A DNA stretch of 64,000 bases from Codonopsis lanceolata (taxonomy: Eukaryota > Streptophyta > Magnoliopsida > Asterales > Campanulaceae): positions 105,659,226-105,723,225 of the forward strand of contig CM028379.1 in the NCBI GenBank assembly GCA_013146195.2, read 5' to 3'. The position numbers and the translations under genes were made by a program. The notes under the pieces were generated by a model. That model made no database searches and was not told where the DNA came from. It saw nothing but the letters and a program-made list of their open reading frames with translations. Positions 1 through 11,259 of this stretch are shown piece by piece (positions within the stretch are counted from its first letter, which is position 1; every line of letters starts with the position of its first letter).

Positions 1-1060
1 TCGCTGCCCGCAGTTGGCACCTTGGATCGAGAATGCTCCACCATGGGGTTTGATTTTTCCAAACATCAAGGAATATACTGGCAAGACTAAAGCAAGAGAT
101 TGGTTGATGTCTTTCGAGTCTCAGATTGGGTTGGTAACCTCGCGAAGCATTGAAAATAAGAGCTTTGTAGGGGCCTTGCGAGGTAAGGCTTTGGCTTGGA
201 TGGGGGCATTGCTTGACGGCTCGATCAACAATTGGGCGATTTGCGAACAAAGTTTTTGGCCGATTCGGAATTTGGCGGTTCATTAGCTAAGACAGGGCCG
301 ACTTGTCTAAGGTGGCAGGTGCACGTGAATCAACGACAAAAATATGGGAGAGGTTTACAAGGTGCTCGAGCAAGTTCTGGGCTAGCAGAGCAAGAGGTGA
401 CAACGTGTTTCGAGGCTGGCTTGCTCGGGGTGAAGGTGGTTTGCGATCGAGTTGAGTATCGTGAGCAGAAGGCCAGAGCCGAGAGATGCTCATGCGAGAG
501 CCGAGAAGTGGTCTTATTGGAGAGGCAATGAAGAAAGAAAAAAGAAGGAAATGGTGAAGCCACGGGGAGCTGATTAAAGGCGGCGACATTTGGAAGTGGT
601 GGTTCTGACAAAAGTAAGTCTCGGTATGATCGGCCAAAGAGTTTCTTCGAGTCGGTTGACCCGCTCAATACCTACTTGAGGATATTATGTGCAGTCGAGA
701 AGCGAGGCTTCAATCCCTCGTATGAATCCAAATACTGTAGGGGAAAGGGACGGACGAAGAGGTGTGCCTACCATGATGATTATGGGCAGTACAGCGAAGA
801 ATGTTGGCCATTGAAAAAGGCCATCGAAGTTGATCAATGAGGGAGGTTGGACCGCTTCAAGCGAGATCGCGAAGCGAGAGGAATGCTCTCGGCGAGAGCT
901 CCACCAATTAGGGGTTATTAATGTCATAATGGACGCGAACTCGCTTGACCGAGCACGGCTCGGCAAGCAAATCTACTCCTTGTCAAAAGTGGTAGATCGA
1001 CCAGCGACTTTGAAGGCGAAGCGAGCAGAGCCATCTGATTTACTCGCGATGAGTTGGCGG
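1..1060 (+). pseudogene. Decayed gag of a Ty3/gypsy (Tat-like) retrotransposon
   Basis: The first 280 bases read as a gag capsid stretch (translation around IKEYTGKTKARDWLMSFE, then ALRGKALAWM), typical of the Ty3/gypsy gag core. Near 765-835 a second signature, CAYHDDYGQYSEECWPLKK, matches the short zinc-knuckle-like segment that precedes protease in Tat-type gag-pol polyproteins. Between them the frame is broken many times, so no intact protein can be made. The gene runs off the left edge of the window and is continued by protease and RT remnants downstream on the same strand. Assignment to Tat rather than another gypsy lineage rests on this segment and on the RT wording downstream. The family call is firm; the lineage call is tentative. 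Confidence 0.75.
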
Positions 1061-1069
1061 AAGTAATAT

Positions 1070-1460
1070 CATGTCGCGGGCAGCGATCCTTGATAGTTTC
1101 GGCGTTGGTCGATGGGTGGGTTGTGCCGCAGAGAATCTTGGTGAATCTTGGAGCATCCGCTTAGAATGTAATGTATTACTCTTGTTTTGAGGTTGGAGTT
1201 GGCGATGATCGCTTGAAACCATCTGTAGGGGCTCTGGAGGGTTTACAAATCATAAGGTCAGTGAAGGGCAGCCTTTGTTGAGTTGGAGGTATTCATCGGC
1301 GAGGACTTGAACGAGGGGTTGAAAAAGATTACCTTTATGGTGTCGATTTGAAATCCCATATAACATCATCTTGGGCGTGCCGAGCATGGCCAAATTTCGG
1401 ATGGTTGCATCAATCGCGCAGGAGGGCAAAATTTTATCTGAGACCAAGGGTGGGTGTATT
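1070..1460 (+). pseudogene. Retroelement aspartic protease remnant
   Basis: Plus-strand reading near 1130-1160 gives RILVNLGASA followed by a stop, then VGVGDDRLKPSVGALEGF. Retroelement proteases have LVDGGSS-type active sites followed by a KLGL..DRL.P...L.GF pattern. Here the catalytic Asp position reads Asn, and a stop codon follows. A further stretch near 1350-1400 (IPYNIILGVPSMAKFR) matches the ILGRP-type C-terminal motif of the domain. The position between gag and RT remnants fits the usual gag-protease-RT order. It is certainly inactive. Confidence 0.6.
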
Positions 1461-1984
1461 GCGTGTCGGCCATGATCGATCTTTGGAGTATGTTAGGGAT
1501 ACTCGAAAGGAGCGAGTTGACTTTGGAAGATGGCGGCGAAGGTTACCATCGGCACAAAACTTCTCGTACTAATAGGACCATCGGTGGTCGCGATGAGTAC
1601 GAGGAAGATTTGGAGATGGAAGGCAGTCCATGCAGGCGTGAAGTCGGGGAGCACGATCGGGAATGGGCAGATGCGGCATTGGTCAATGCCAACGAGAGGT
1701 TGCGGTTACCTCGTTGCCATTGGTGCATGTATCGGAAAAGATTTGAAGCGGCAGAGGTTCTTAGAAGCAAAGTATTAGTAATCCTTCTTAATGGCGTCGA
1801 GGGATTAGAAGGACGATTGAAATTTGTGGATCTTCTTGAGAATTTTGCCGGATTATGCTTGAGGAATGTAGAGGCTATGGAGGCGATCAGCTCGATAAGG
1901 TTGAGGATCGAGCGAAAGAAAGATGAAAAGGTGGAGTGTGACACGCTCCAAATGCGGGATGAGAGAGTTCGCTGCTGAGGCAAT

Positions 1985-2946
1985 GGAAGAGATAGTCATT
2001 AATCGAGACTACAGAGAAGATTAAGATTGGGCCAGGCTTTGGCAGCGAGAGACACGAGCAAGCAATTAGATTCTGGGGCAGCTTGGATATATTTGCTTGG
2101 CGACGAGGAGGACATGCTGGGGTGAGCGAGGATGTGGCCTTGCATCAATTGAATGTTGATCAGAACTGCAGGCCAATCAAGCGACACCGGGTTTATCGGT
2201 AGAAAAGGATCGAGCGATCAAGGAGGAAGTTGAAAGTGATCAAGGCGATATTATCGAGGAGATCCATTATCAACTTGGTTTGGCTAATGTGGTTATGGTA
2301 AAAAGAAATCGAATGGCAAGTGGCGGATGTGTGTCGATTTCACGGTTTGAACAAGGCTTAGAAAGATTGTTATCCACTGCAGAATCAACAAGTTGGTTGG
2401 TGCCATGCGAGGTTTCGAGCTCACTTAGTTTATTGATGCTTACTTCTGGGTATCATCGAGTTAAGATGGGGTTAAAGGACTCTAACAATTTCCAGAAGCG
2501 GCTGTATTGCTATAAAATGATGCCTTTTGGTTTGAAGAATCTTTGGGGCCACGTATCAAAGGATGGTCAACAAGGTGTTTAGCTCGCGAGATAGGGAGAA
2601 ATGTTGAAGCCTATATAGATGATATGGTGGTCGAAAACCAAGGAGCCAGAAGGATTTGGGTGAAACTTTGCTAATCTCGGGAGGAAGCGGCATGAAGTTG
2701 AATCCGAGCAAGTGTGTGTTAGAGTAAACGAGCAAATTCCTTGGGTTCATGTGGTAGCTGAAAGGGAGTGAGGCCAATCTGAGAAGATAGAGGCATTAGT
2801 TACCATGAAACTTCCTCGTTGTGTTAAGGGCGTCTGGAGGTTAAATGGCGGGTGATCGCTTTAGGAAGGTTCATCTCGAGTCGGGCGTTGCTTGCCCTTC
2901 TTGAAGGTGCGAGGTAATAAAGGCTTTGAGTGGACTCAGGAATGCC
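1985..2946 (+). pseudogene. Reverse transcriptase remnant, Ty3/gypsy
   Basis: Segments in shifting frames line up with the gypsy RT core. They include RPIKRHR near 2170, a CYPL-QNQ-VG stretch near 2370-2400, and a YHRVKM equivalent near 2450. YCYKMMPFGLKN follows at about 2505-2540, then GATYQRMVNKVF and an AYIDDMVV-like stretch around 2605-2630. After that come KLNPSKCV, KFLGF and, just before the gap, GNKGFEWTQEC, which is the RT to RNase H connection. Frameshifts and stops occur throughout. The RNase H and integrase parts should lie to the right but are replaced by the assembly gap and unrelated DNA. Confidence 0.75.
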
Positions 2947-3046
2947 NNNNNNNNNNNNNNNNNNNNNNNNNNNNNNNNNNNNNNNNNNNNNNNNNNNNNN
3001 NNNNNNNNNNNNNNNNNNNNNNNNNNNNNNNNNNNNNNNNNNNNNN
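2947..3046. other. Assembly gap (100 N)
   Basis: Exactly 100 N, the usual placeholder for a gap of unknown size. Retrotransposon coding sequence stops abruptly on its left and AT-rich non-coding DNA begins on its right. The 3' part of the retroelement may be missing from the assembly. Confidence 0.99.
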
Positions 3047-3607
3047 AACAAACGAATTTCTACAAATTGTAACCGGAAAATGGGGTAATCTAGTAACAAC
3101 ACGCAATATGTTGGACCAAACAAAAATTATGTGGAAGTCGAAGGACCAAATAATTATTTAAACCTTAAATTTTTAGAAAAATTATACAAGTAAAAATGAT
3201 ACACTAATTTGACATTCATAATTATATAATAAGGTTTTTTTTCAATTGTGTATATTGTTTATACAATAAGGCTAATGATTTTCGTGAATCGTTGCTTAGG
3301 CAAAAAGATTTCAAAACCTCTTAAAAAAATTCTATAAAAATCGACAATGTCTTAAGAAAGATTAAGTGGATTATCTTTATTATGGATTGAAAAATAATTA
3401 TTAAATGAAATTGATTACAATAATTTAATAAATGATTTCGCATCCCAAAAAATTACGAAACGATAAACTTTAAAAAATGTTATAATTTTTTTTAAAATAT
3501 ATTATTTGTTTCATAAATAAAGGTCTCATTTTAGAGTTCACTTTAGGCCTCTATAAGTGTTGGGCCGGCTCTAATGTATGGTTATGGAAATTGTATGCAT
3601 AAATTTT
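3047..3607. other. AT-rich non-coding DNA
   Basis: No reading frame, terminal repeat or RNA signature was recognised here. The sequence is A/T-rich with short homopolymers. Confidence 0.6.
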
Positions 3608-3611
3608 TAAC

Positions 3612-3962
3612 ATTGGTACTTAATACATCACCTATTAAATACTTAATACAACATTTTTTGAAAAAATTAGACCAAATTTCCCTTTTATTCATTTTATAAT
3701 TAATAATTAAATGCAAAAAAGGGTATGGACTGGACTGGGCTGGAAATGAAAAAAAGGGGGGGGGGATCTGGGCTGGTGGCAGTCCCTTGGCTGGGCTGGA
3801 AATAAAAAAAAAAGGGGGGGGGGACTGGGCTGGAAATGAAAAAGAAAAGGATTTTTTTTTTGTTTTAATTTTGTTTTCTATAACCGAGGGTAATATAATG
3901 TTTTTACAACTAAAAGCGTTGTATTAAGTATTTCATAGCTTGCATTAAGCTTTTACATATTT
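3612..3962. mobile_element. Mutator-type MITE with G-rich tandem core
   Basis: The left end contains TACTTAATACATCACC then TACTTAATACAACATTTTTT. The right end, reverse-complemented, contains TGCAAGCTATGAAATACTTAATACAACGC and related words. These are imperfect inverted repeats of roughly 60-80 bp. The same words form the terminal repeats of the large PMD/transposase element at about 19620-29065, so this looks like a non-autonomous relative. The interior (3725-3850) is a degenerate tandem array of an actgggctggaaatgaaaa unit with poly-G runs. No clean target duplication was identified. Confidence 0.5.
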
Positions 3963-3965
3963 TTC

Positions 3966-5230
3966 AAATGTATTCTTTTAGTGAAACATTCGAAAATAAT
4001 ATTGTGAACTCTTTATGTGGAACGAAGAGAATATTATACTTTTGGTTTTTATTTTCCCTAAAAAATTATATTTCTAAAGGATAGATGGTTCAATTTGTAA
4101 TTCATAGTCTCTTTGTGGTTTTGATGAATGATTAAAAAAATTAAAAAATAGTAAGACTAGAAAGAGAAAAAAGTGAAAACTACAATAAAAATCACATATC
4201 ACAAAAAGAATCATGGTTGCAAACAAATCTCCATTATTCTTCAGGTTTCTTATTTCTTTTTGAAAACATAAAATTTATCTTTAATTTTATACAAAAAAGT
4301 ACAGTATATACTTTAGAGGAATATAAAGAAAATATAAAGAAGCAAAAATACAATATGAAAATCTTGAAATTTAACTCTCCCTTTTTCCTTTTCTTAAGAA
4401 CAACAAGAGTCTATTTTTCCTACTCTTTCATTTTCACTAAACATTTTCTTTTTATAAAAATAAAAATCTCTCACTTCTTTCTTAATTTGTTTTTTTCTGC
4501 TGCTAACTTAAGACCTCCCAAAATTAGGACACACAAGTTGTAAATATTGGACTTCCTCGTAATGAAAAGCCTTTCTCTAATATCTACTATTGGGTCACAC
4601 TTGTAGATTTTCTTATAATTTATACGCGCATGATTGAGATTTAATTAAAGAATTATTACAAATCGAAACTTTTATCGATCTCTACCCAATAAAGTACTTT
4701 TTTTTTTTAAAACTGCAAAAATTTACTCTTGTTTCTTTTTTCCCCCCTAAAATACCCCTCCACCTATCTGAGACCCACACACACACACACACATAGCGCT
4801 GATGATACGGCGGAAGGAATTTGACTTCGAGGGCTTCTTCATACTTTCTCCGACACACTTCTTCTTCCTCCTCCTCCTCTTCACACTTGTTCATTTATTT
4901 TCTTTATCTCTCTCTCTCTCTCTCTTGACTCTCACACACATACCATTTATTTTACACACTATTTATGAATTGAAATTATGGGTATTATACTATTGTCAAC
5001 TGCTCTGAAAGTGGTTATGAGTTTAAATTGTGAAATATTTTATCTATCTGGAACATGTCATATGTTTCAACGTATTTGAAGGGGGCTCCTCAGGAAAAGA
5101 GTATCTTGTGTGGATGCGAGACATGGATAAGAGAGTTGGGGTGTGCTTTGGGGGGGGGGATCGGAATTAAATTTACTCGAGGTGCTTGTGAATTGTAATT
5201 ATACTCGTGGTTTTTACCTCCCGATACACA
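3966..5230. other. AT-rich non-coding DNA with simple repeats
   Basis: No supported gene. It contains poly-T/A tracts, a CA repeat at about 4775-4792, a CTC/CTT tract near 4858-4882 and a TC repeat at about 4907-4925. Apparent reading frames at 4217-4543 and 4802-5008 are low-complexity (Phe/Leu/Ser-rich) and match no family I know. Confidence 0.6.
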
Positions 5231-5233
5231 ATT

Positions 5234-5450
5234 GTGATGCACAATTTGGAAGTAGAATATAAAAGTAAAACCCGATGTACAATTTTTATTTTTCGATGCA
5301 CAAATTAGATTACACATGAAGAAAATCCCGATTTATATTTTTGGATTTGCGATGCACAATTTGGAATTAGTATACAAAAATAAATCCCAATGCATAATTT
5401 TTATTTTCCGATGCACAAACTGAATCTCCGATGAAACGCGTCTAATCTAA
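5234..5450. repeat. 115-bp tandem duplication
   Basis: A unit beginning GATGCACAATTTGGA starts at 5236 and again at 5351, a period of 115 bp. Each unit carries internal GATGCACAA and CGATGYAYAA variants. It is an AT-rich minisatellite of about two copies, with no coding potential. Confidence 0.75.
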
Positions 5451-5937
5451 TTTTACTAAGGATATACTCATACTTTCGTCCCAAAAACGTATTTTATCAA
5501 TTAAATAAAAACACGAAGTACTTTAGCGGTTAGAAATTGGGTGAAGGGAACCGGCCATGTTATCACCCTTTAATTAATCTACTCTCATGAGTGTCGCGGC
5601 AACCAATACTCTTCATCAACACACAACTTAAAGGATTACAAAGTTACATAGAAAATACAGTTGGCAAACCGACGGATATTTGATCAAAATTAACTAAAGC
5701 TTGTTTATGCAAGTATCAAATTGCTCGTTGGTACACAATAATAGTGATTTTAGTTTATATTACTTTGAATCTTACACGTTACAATTAGAGTTCTTTGTAG
5801 GCTCTAGTCCTTCAATTTCATGAACCCCCACTTTTTTCTTTCTGGGCGATTGGATCAATTACTAGACCATTCGAACGAAAAATGAAAATCAAAATATGCT
5901 TGCCCACTTCGATAGTTAAGACATGCATCAAATTAGA

Positions 5938-6040
5938 AATAGTAGGTCTCTTGTAGGACGGTATTATGGATTTTAATTTATAAGACGGAACCCTATTCTC
6001 TCACAGTTTAACTCACCGTTTTAAAAAAAATATTCGTAAA
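5938..6040. repeat. Dispersed-repeat fragment (TCTCTTGTAGGACGG type)
   Basis: The stretch starting GGTCTCTTGTAGGACGG and followed about 50 bases later by ATAAGACGGAACCCTA resembles a dispersed repeat seen in many eudicots, where a TCTCTTGTGAGACGG-type core is paired with a GTGAGACGGGTCAACCC-type segment. The copy is diverged and its ends are not defined. The assignment rests on memory of the repeat family and is tentative. Confidence 0.35.
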
Positions 6041-6404
6041 ATAGTCTTACCTAAGTTTTTGTCAATAAAAAATACCCTCCCGACAATTAAATAGACTTTT
6101 TTTATAAACACCCAATTGAAATTAAACCATACTTAAGTACAAAACAACATTAATCCTTAGAATTGGGTAAAATATTAACAAAAATCAAGTTTATTGGTAT
6201 TGCAATAAGACGCACTTCTTTTCCAAGATTAATATTGATCCAGGGATGGAGTACAATTTTGGATTATCACTTAATGCGTCAAAAACGGAAATCAGGATGG
6301 TCAATATATAGTGTCTGATCTATTAGTTAACGGTTGCATCTCTTGGTTTGGTTTATCTGAGCTTGGTGATGTCAACTGAATTGATCCAATGCTTTAGATT
6401 AAAA

Positions 6405-6690
6405 CCTAATTGTTTGTGTCTGTTGACTGGACATACATGTAACCAATTGCACCCACTGACCACTGTCGAGCCATATATGCAATGAACCACGAGTTCGAGC
6501 CATGCACATAAAGGCTCCTAATTGCTCATTTGCGATCGTACGAAGTGGCCCTCTAAAGTGCCTAACCGTTCGTGTTTGTTGACTAGACATACATGTAACT
6601 AATCACACCCACTGTCGAGCCATATATGCAATGATCCACGAGTTCGAGCAATGCACATAAAGGCTCTTAATTGCTCATTTGTGACCGTAT
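6405..6690. repeat. 156-bp tandem duplication
   Basis: Unit one starts CCTAATTGTTTGTGTC at 6405 and unit two CCTAACCGTTCGTGTT at 6561, a period of 156 bp. The shared core includes GACATACATGTAAC, TGTCGAGCCATATATGCAATG and CATAAAGGCTC. The second copy lacks a short segment of the first. It ends next to a Helitron-like 3' terminus at 6728, so it may be the body of a small Helitron. Confidence 0.75.
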
Positions 6691-6728
6691 TGTGATATGC
6701 GCGGGCACGGTGTGAAGCACTGCTCTAG
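6690..6728 (+). mobile_element. Possible Helitron 3' terminus (plus strand)
   Basis: A short hairpin (CGGTG, loop TGAAG, CACTG at 6708-6722, one G-T pair) is followed by CTAG at 6725-6728 and then T. Helitrons end in CTRR preceded by a hairpin and insert between A and T. The hairpin lies only 2 bases from CTAG, closer than usual, and the matching 5' TC end was not located. This is therefore a candidate only. Confidence 0.4.
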
Positions 6729-6899
6729 TAGCAAGCATTAGGCTAGGCATAGTACATAGGTATACATATATATAGCGCAAGTATCATACGGTAATAATCA
6801 ATGAATTGGCTTTCAATGAATGGTCAGGATAAACAAAACACATAACTGACGGGGTAATTCAAACAAAATCCACAACTGCAGGTTTTATATATTGTAGAG

Positions 6900-7036
6900 G
6901 GGTAATTCAAACATAACTCATAACTGAGGGGTTCATTTGTAACTCATATACTTAGAAATCAATCCGGACCGTCAGTTGTGCTTAACATAATTCAGTCAGG
7001 GCCACCAGTTAGACCCTGAACTCTTTTATAATATAG
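6900..7036 (-). mobile_element. Possible Helitron 5' terminus (minus strand)
   Basis: Read on the minus strand from 7036, the sequence starts TCTATATTATAAAAGAGTT and continues with AGGGTCTAACTGG. This resembles the TC-initiated, AT-rich 5' end of plant Helitrons. It abuts the CTAG end of another Helitron at 7038. The 3' end of this copy was not found. Confidence 0.4.
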
Positions 7037-7037
7037 A

Positions 7038-8985
7038 CTAGTATTTGTTACTGTGCCCATGGCACGACGCGAGGAATAGATGATGCCAGTATTTGAGGGT
7101 GTCAATATTTAAATAAATCAATATATATTTTAATCATGTTTCAAAAATAGTCTGAATTTTTTCTGGGTATGGTGACATACAGGTACTCCAGCCCAAAGTG
7201 TTTATGAATATGTTTAACAAAAGAAATTCAAACTTACAAAATAACAAATTGAAAATGAATACCACTTAGTAATCAAATAAAACAATATGATCATCCAACA
7301 GTGGAAAAAAAATTAAAAATTACTTTTACAATTTTATTTTTGTAAGGAAACATGGCTTCTAGATTTTATTAATAGAAATAAAATTACAAACTCGAGGACA
7401 ACCAAAACCTTGTCTTATAAGAGGGAGGGCAGATGAGTTTGACCTCGAAACAAAATACTAACAACAAATAAAAACTAAAAAAATTGAATCTGAGGTATAC
7501 CTTGGGCATCCATAGAAAAGAAATTTGACATGTAGAAACAATGTTGTATTATTTTTTCTTAATAATGACAACTTAATCTTATTCTGGAGGCTCTTGCTCA
7601 CAACAATGAGTTTTTCGAAACGCGAGATGCAATAAATTTGTCAAGTATTTCCACATACACGTGAGACAAAGAAGATTCAGACAGATTAATTTAACTATAT
7701 GTTATGCATATAAGTGATAAATTAAATTATAAAAAAACATATCGCCTCATATACAAAACTCGAATCCTCCCACATATCATCGTACAATAGTATAGGCATA
7801 TGTTAAGATGAAATTTGAGATGCAGGTGGAGGGGTTGTTAGAGTTACAAGTGGAGTTGCGGGGACCTATTTTGGAGCAATGTGTAAGATAAAAATTATGT
7901 AAATTTAAAATTTGAATAATATAAAAACTATGTAATTGTAAAATTTGAATCATATGTAATTATTAACACTTAAGTAAGAATGAGGTGTTTGCTTACAAAT
8001 TCCTCTATAAAATCATAATCATAATAATCAAGTGGGGGAGGGGGATCGGTGGAGTGTCGGTGGAGTGTCAAAAGGAGTTGTTGACACCTATTTCAAATCA
8101 TGTGTTAGATAAAAGACTATATAATTGCAAAAAGTGAATTGGAAATTATAGGGATGTATACCTATTGTATAAGCATTATGGAAGAACTTCAGGATAAACT
8201 ATATTTGTTATTGAAGTTTCTTCTTGTGATTGTAAAAGAATTGTTATACTACTGAATGTAGTACATCGAGATAGTGCAACGTATAATTGACCATGAGTAA
8301 ACATTGACGTCCGAAAATCAATGTCGACAAATTTTATAGATTGACCTTGTGATTTATTTATAGTCATTGGAAAGGCCAACCCTAATTGGAAAGGCCAACC
8401 TAATTGGAAATTGTCGCTCTTGTAATAGGAATAGTAAGTTCAGAAGCAGAAGGGGTAAGAGAAATTCTCAGTATAAATATCAAATTTCCAGCTTTATCTC
8501 CAGTTAAGATTTCGACTTCAATAATTCGTTGTGCGCATCCTACTACCCTCAGTCTTGTTCCATTGCAAAGATCATTTTTTGGGGCAAGATTCCTGAGCAA
8601 AGTAATGGGACAACCAACTTTTAATTGGAGGTCTGAAGGAGGGAGACCAGCAGGATTTAAGGAGTTTAGATATTCGATTGGGTGTCGATTTGCCATGATT
8701 GTATCACTCATAACATCATCTGCGTTTTTATCTGCTCATATATAACTAATGACATTTCCGGAGAATATCTTCAATGCTTGAACAAATATATTATTAACAT
8801 CGCCATTTCGTGCGGAGAGAATAGTACGATCAGTTAAGAATTGTGCTATAGAAGTCCCTATTATATGGAGTTGTGGATACATTTCTCTTATTAGTTCAGT
8901 TAGGTCTTTGCACTTCCGAATTGATGAAGGTAATTCGATGGTTTCATTTGGAGTACTTCCCACCGTGTAATTGAAATTAAATTAA
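7038..8985 (-). mobile_element. Truncated Helitron carrying helicase remnant
   Basis: On the minus strand the element ends in a hairpin (GTGCC, loop ATG, GGCAC at 7053-7065), an 11-base spacer and CTAG at 7041-7038, followed by T. This is the classical Helitron 3' end. About 1.1 kb inward lies the C-terminal part of a Helitron helicase in the same orientation. Between them (7042-8175) the DNA is non-coding, with a diverged direct duplication (about 7826-7960 and 8040-8145). The 5' part, including Rep and most of the helicase, is missing; an LTR retroelement lies there instead. Confidence 0.65.
8176..8963 (-). pseudogene. Helitron PIF1-type helicase, C-terminal fragment
   Basis: Three minus-strand segments follow the order of a plant Helitron RepHel helicase. 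8963-8736 reads IREMYPQL then FLTDRTILSARNGDVNNI. 8711-8400 reads PIEYLNSLNPAGLPPSDLQL, GCPITLLRNL and LCNGTRL. 8379-8176 reads MTINKSQGQSIKFVDIDFR, GQLYVALSRCT and TNIVYPEVL. These correspond to late PIF1 helicase motifs (motif V/VI region with KSQGQ and VALSR). Frames change between segments, and one break coincides with a short tandem duplication of ATTGGAAAGGCCAACC near 8374-8403. The Walker A and B motifs and the Rep domain are absent. In an intact element the protein would unwind and nick DNA for rolling-circle transposition; this copy is dead. Confidence 0.85.
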
Positions 8986-9063
8986 TGTTAATTATAAAGT
9001 GGTTATTAATGTAAAGCTTATTAAAAATTACGATACCAACAAACTAACTATGTAAACTAGTTT

Positions 9064-9082
9064 GTCCTCGGCAACGGCGCCA
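9064..9082 (-). other. Primer-binding site, tRNA-Asp type
   Basis: The minus strand reads TGGCGCCGTTGCCGAGGA, one mismatch from the tRNA-Asp-complementary site used by Athila/Tat-type plant gypsy elements (compare 50835-50852 in this window). It lies 6 bases inside the LTR end at 9089, so the adjacent LTR is a 5' LTR whose element was truncated. Confidence 0.8.
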
Positions 9083-9088
9083 AATACT

Positions 9089-10360
9089 TGATCGATAGCT
9101 TATTTTAATTATTTTCCTTGCAAGTGGACAAGACTATTGGAGAATAGTTTTGGGAAGTAAGGGTCGAACCACAGAGACAAGACGATCACAGATAGTACGA
9201 TTTATTGATAACAAATTATTAATCTAAGGGGGTTTTTATATTTATTCTATTCTAAACTAATTATTAATTTATTATTATCCTTGTTTAACTAATTAGCAGC
9301 AATTACAGGTTATGAAGATCGTATGGTGGATGGCAATCTAGGATTAGGGTTTCACTTGTATCTCCTCTATGCTTAATTTTAATAAAGTATCATTCAATCT
9401 CTTGGGTTCGTTCACGTAATATAGATATAGCCTGTTGAATTACCGTTCAATCTCCATATCCAAATAATTCATCCATTCTATATCCTAGGCACAAGAACAT
9501 ATGATCTAACTGTCACTTAGGTCATATATGGAACCTGGCCCTAACTTATCACTCTCGTGCATCGATAGGTCCAATTTATTGTGATGGTGAGCCATTATGC
9601 GACATGCATTGATCATGCGCTTATCCGCACCTCTAGGCCTTTATTATTCACGATTACATTCATTTGTTCAAAGTGAAATAATATAGGGATTGATAATCAC
9701 CACAATCAACAAGAATTGAATGAACATAAATATAAATTAAAACATAGATTCGATACAAGTTACCTCCCACCTCCTAGATTAATGAAGATTTAGTTCATCC
9801 TTGAAGATGAACAACACATGGAGATGAATGAGTTCATGAATCGATCTTCAATACTTGTAATTACAATAACTAATTATGTTATACAACCTAAAATCTATTC
9901 TAAAGCTATATAAAACTACTTTCTAGCCGTCTCCATCCATCCTATGCTCTGGCTACCGACCTCTATTTATATCATGGAGTTGTAGAGCAATTAGATCTCT
10001 TGTAAAAACGCAAATCTGGGCATTCTGACTATCTTGCGGTCGCAAGGTATAAGACACCTTGCGACCGCAAGGTCCTTGATTTCTCCGGGGTTGAGTTCTT
10101 CGCTTTCGCCTACCTTAAGGAGGCAAGGTCTCTGCACCTTAGGTTCCCAGTTTTGGTCATCTTCTTTTCTTCTTCAATTTTTCACTCTGGCCCCTTCTTG
10201 GAATTTTCACCAAAAATCCTTATAATTTGCATACTTTCAACTAAAACCCTGAAACTCACAAAATCACTGAAAAACGCATATCAGTAGCCAAAAGCCTCGT
10301 GGAATAGCTCAATTTAAGTCATAGAAGCATATTAAATCGACGTATAAAATACATCGATCA
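9089..10360 (-). mobile_element. 5' LTR of truncated Athila/Tat-type element
   Basis: On the minus strand the LTR runs from TGATCG (10360) to CGATCA (9089), about 1.27 kb with 6-bp inverted ends, and is followed by a primer-binding site at 9082-9064. It is homologous along its length to the solo LTR at 40955-42214. Shared features include ACGAGGCTTTTGGCTACT near the start, paired AAGGTCTTGC-type hairpin words, and GGTTCGACCCTT near the end. The internal region and second LTR are missing; Helitron sequence begins within about 100 bp of the primer-binding site. Confidence 0.75.
10033..10071. repeat. Perfect 16-bp inverted repeat in LTR
   Basis: CTTGCGGTCGCAAGGT (10033-10048) and its exact complement (10056-10071) are separated by 7 bases, so the transcript would form a strong hairpin. 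A diverged counterpart occurs in the homologous solo LTR near 41185-41285. Its role is unknown; a structural or 3'-processing role within the LTR is possible. Confidence 0.85.
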
Positions 10361-10672
10361 AAGTGTAAGCGACAAATTTCAAATTCAATTACCGATTTAA
10401 AGTCGGCGTACGTTTCAAGAAACATAGATATCAAATGAGTAATGGAAACCTAACGAACGATATATAAAAGATCGGAGACCTAAAAGATGTATAATCCCTT
10501 ACCTCAAAATGCTTAGCGAAAGAAATATCCACAACACGTACGTTCGTCCTAATTTTCCTTACCCAAATCTAAGTTCAAAATATACAATAATCACTAAACC
10601 ACAATTGTACCAACTAATCCTATTGATTTCTATAATACTAATTAAAGTGATAGTTTACTAAATAATTTATTA

Positions 10673-10766
<94 letters not shown>

Positions 10767-10983
10767 AACCACACACACGACACACACATGCATTTTAAGA
10801 CTATTCACTCGTTTATCTTTGTATATATTACAATACATGTAATCATGGGCTTCCTGCACACACACTGCCCACACTCCAGAACACACACACACGGAATAGC
10901 ACACACACACTACACCTTATAAAAACACACACACACACACACACTGTTGCTACTATGCATTTATATATTGATATTATATATTG

Positions 10984-11043
<60 letters not shown>

Positions 11044-11259
11044 GTCTATACATTTATATACTACGCAAATCAATCAAATTGAGAAAGAAAGAAAGAAAAA
11101 AAATTCTATACCTCTACTGCTGCCGCCGCCGGCTCTCTCTCTCCCTGCCTTTTCTCTATATATATATATATATAAACCCTATTAGGTTTCCTAACCCTAA
11201 AACTAAATGGATCAAGGCCAATTTTTAATTAGGTAATATTATTAGGGAATTGTAATTAA
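10361..11259. other. Non-coding DNA with long microsatellites
   Basis: No gene was seen. It holds an ATT repeat of about 30 units (10675-10764), several short CA repeats (10780-10945), a TA repeat of about 27 units (10988-11041), GAAA runs (11085-11102) and a second TA stretch (11157-11174). The single reading frame across 10947-11228 is translated microsatellite. Confidence 0.75.

Noticed and set aside
4217..5008. Plus-strand reading frames of 108 and 68 codons
   Set aside because: Low-complexity Phe/Leu/Ser-rich translations across poly-T and CT repeats, with no recognisable family or splice context.
10947..11228. 93-codon plus-strand frame
   Set aside because: Made almost entirely of translated TA/ATA microsatellite.
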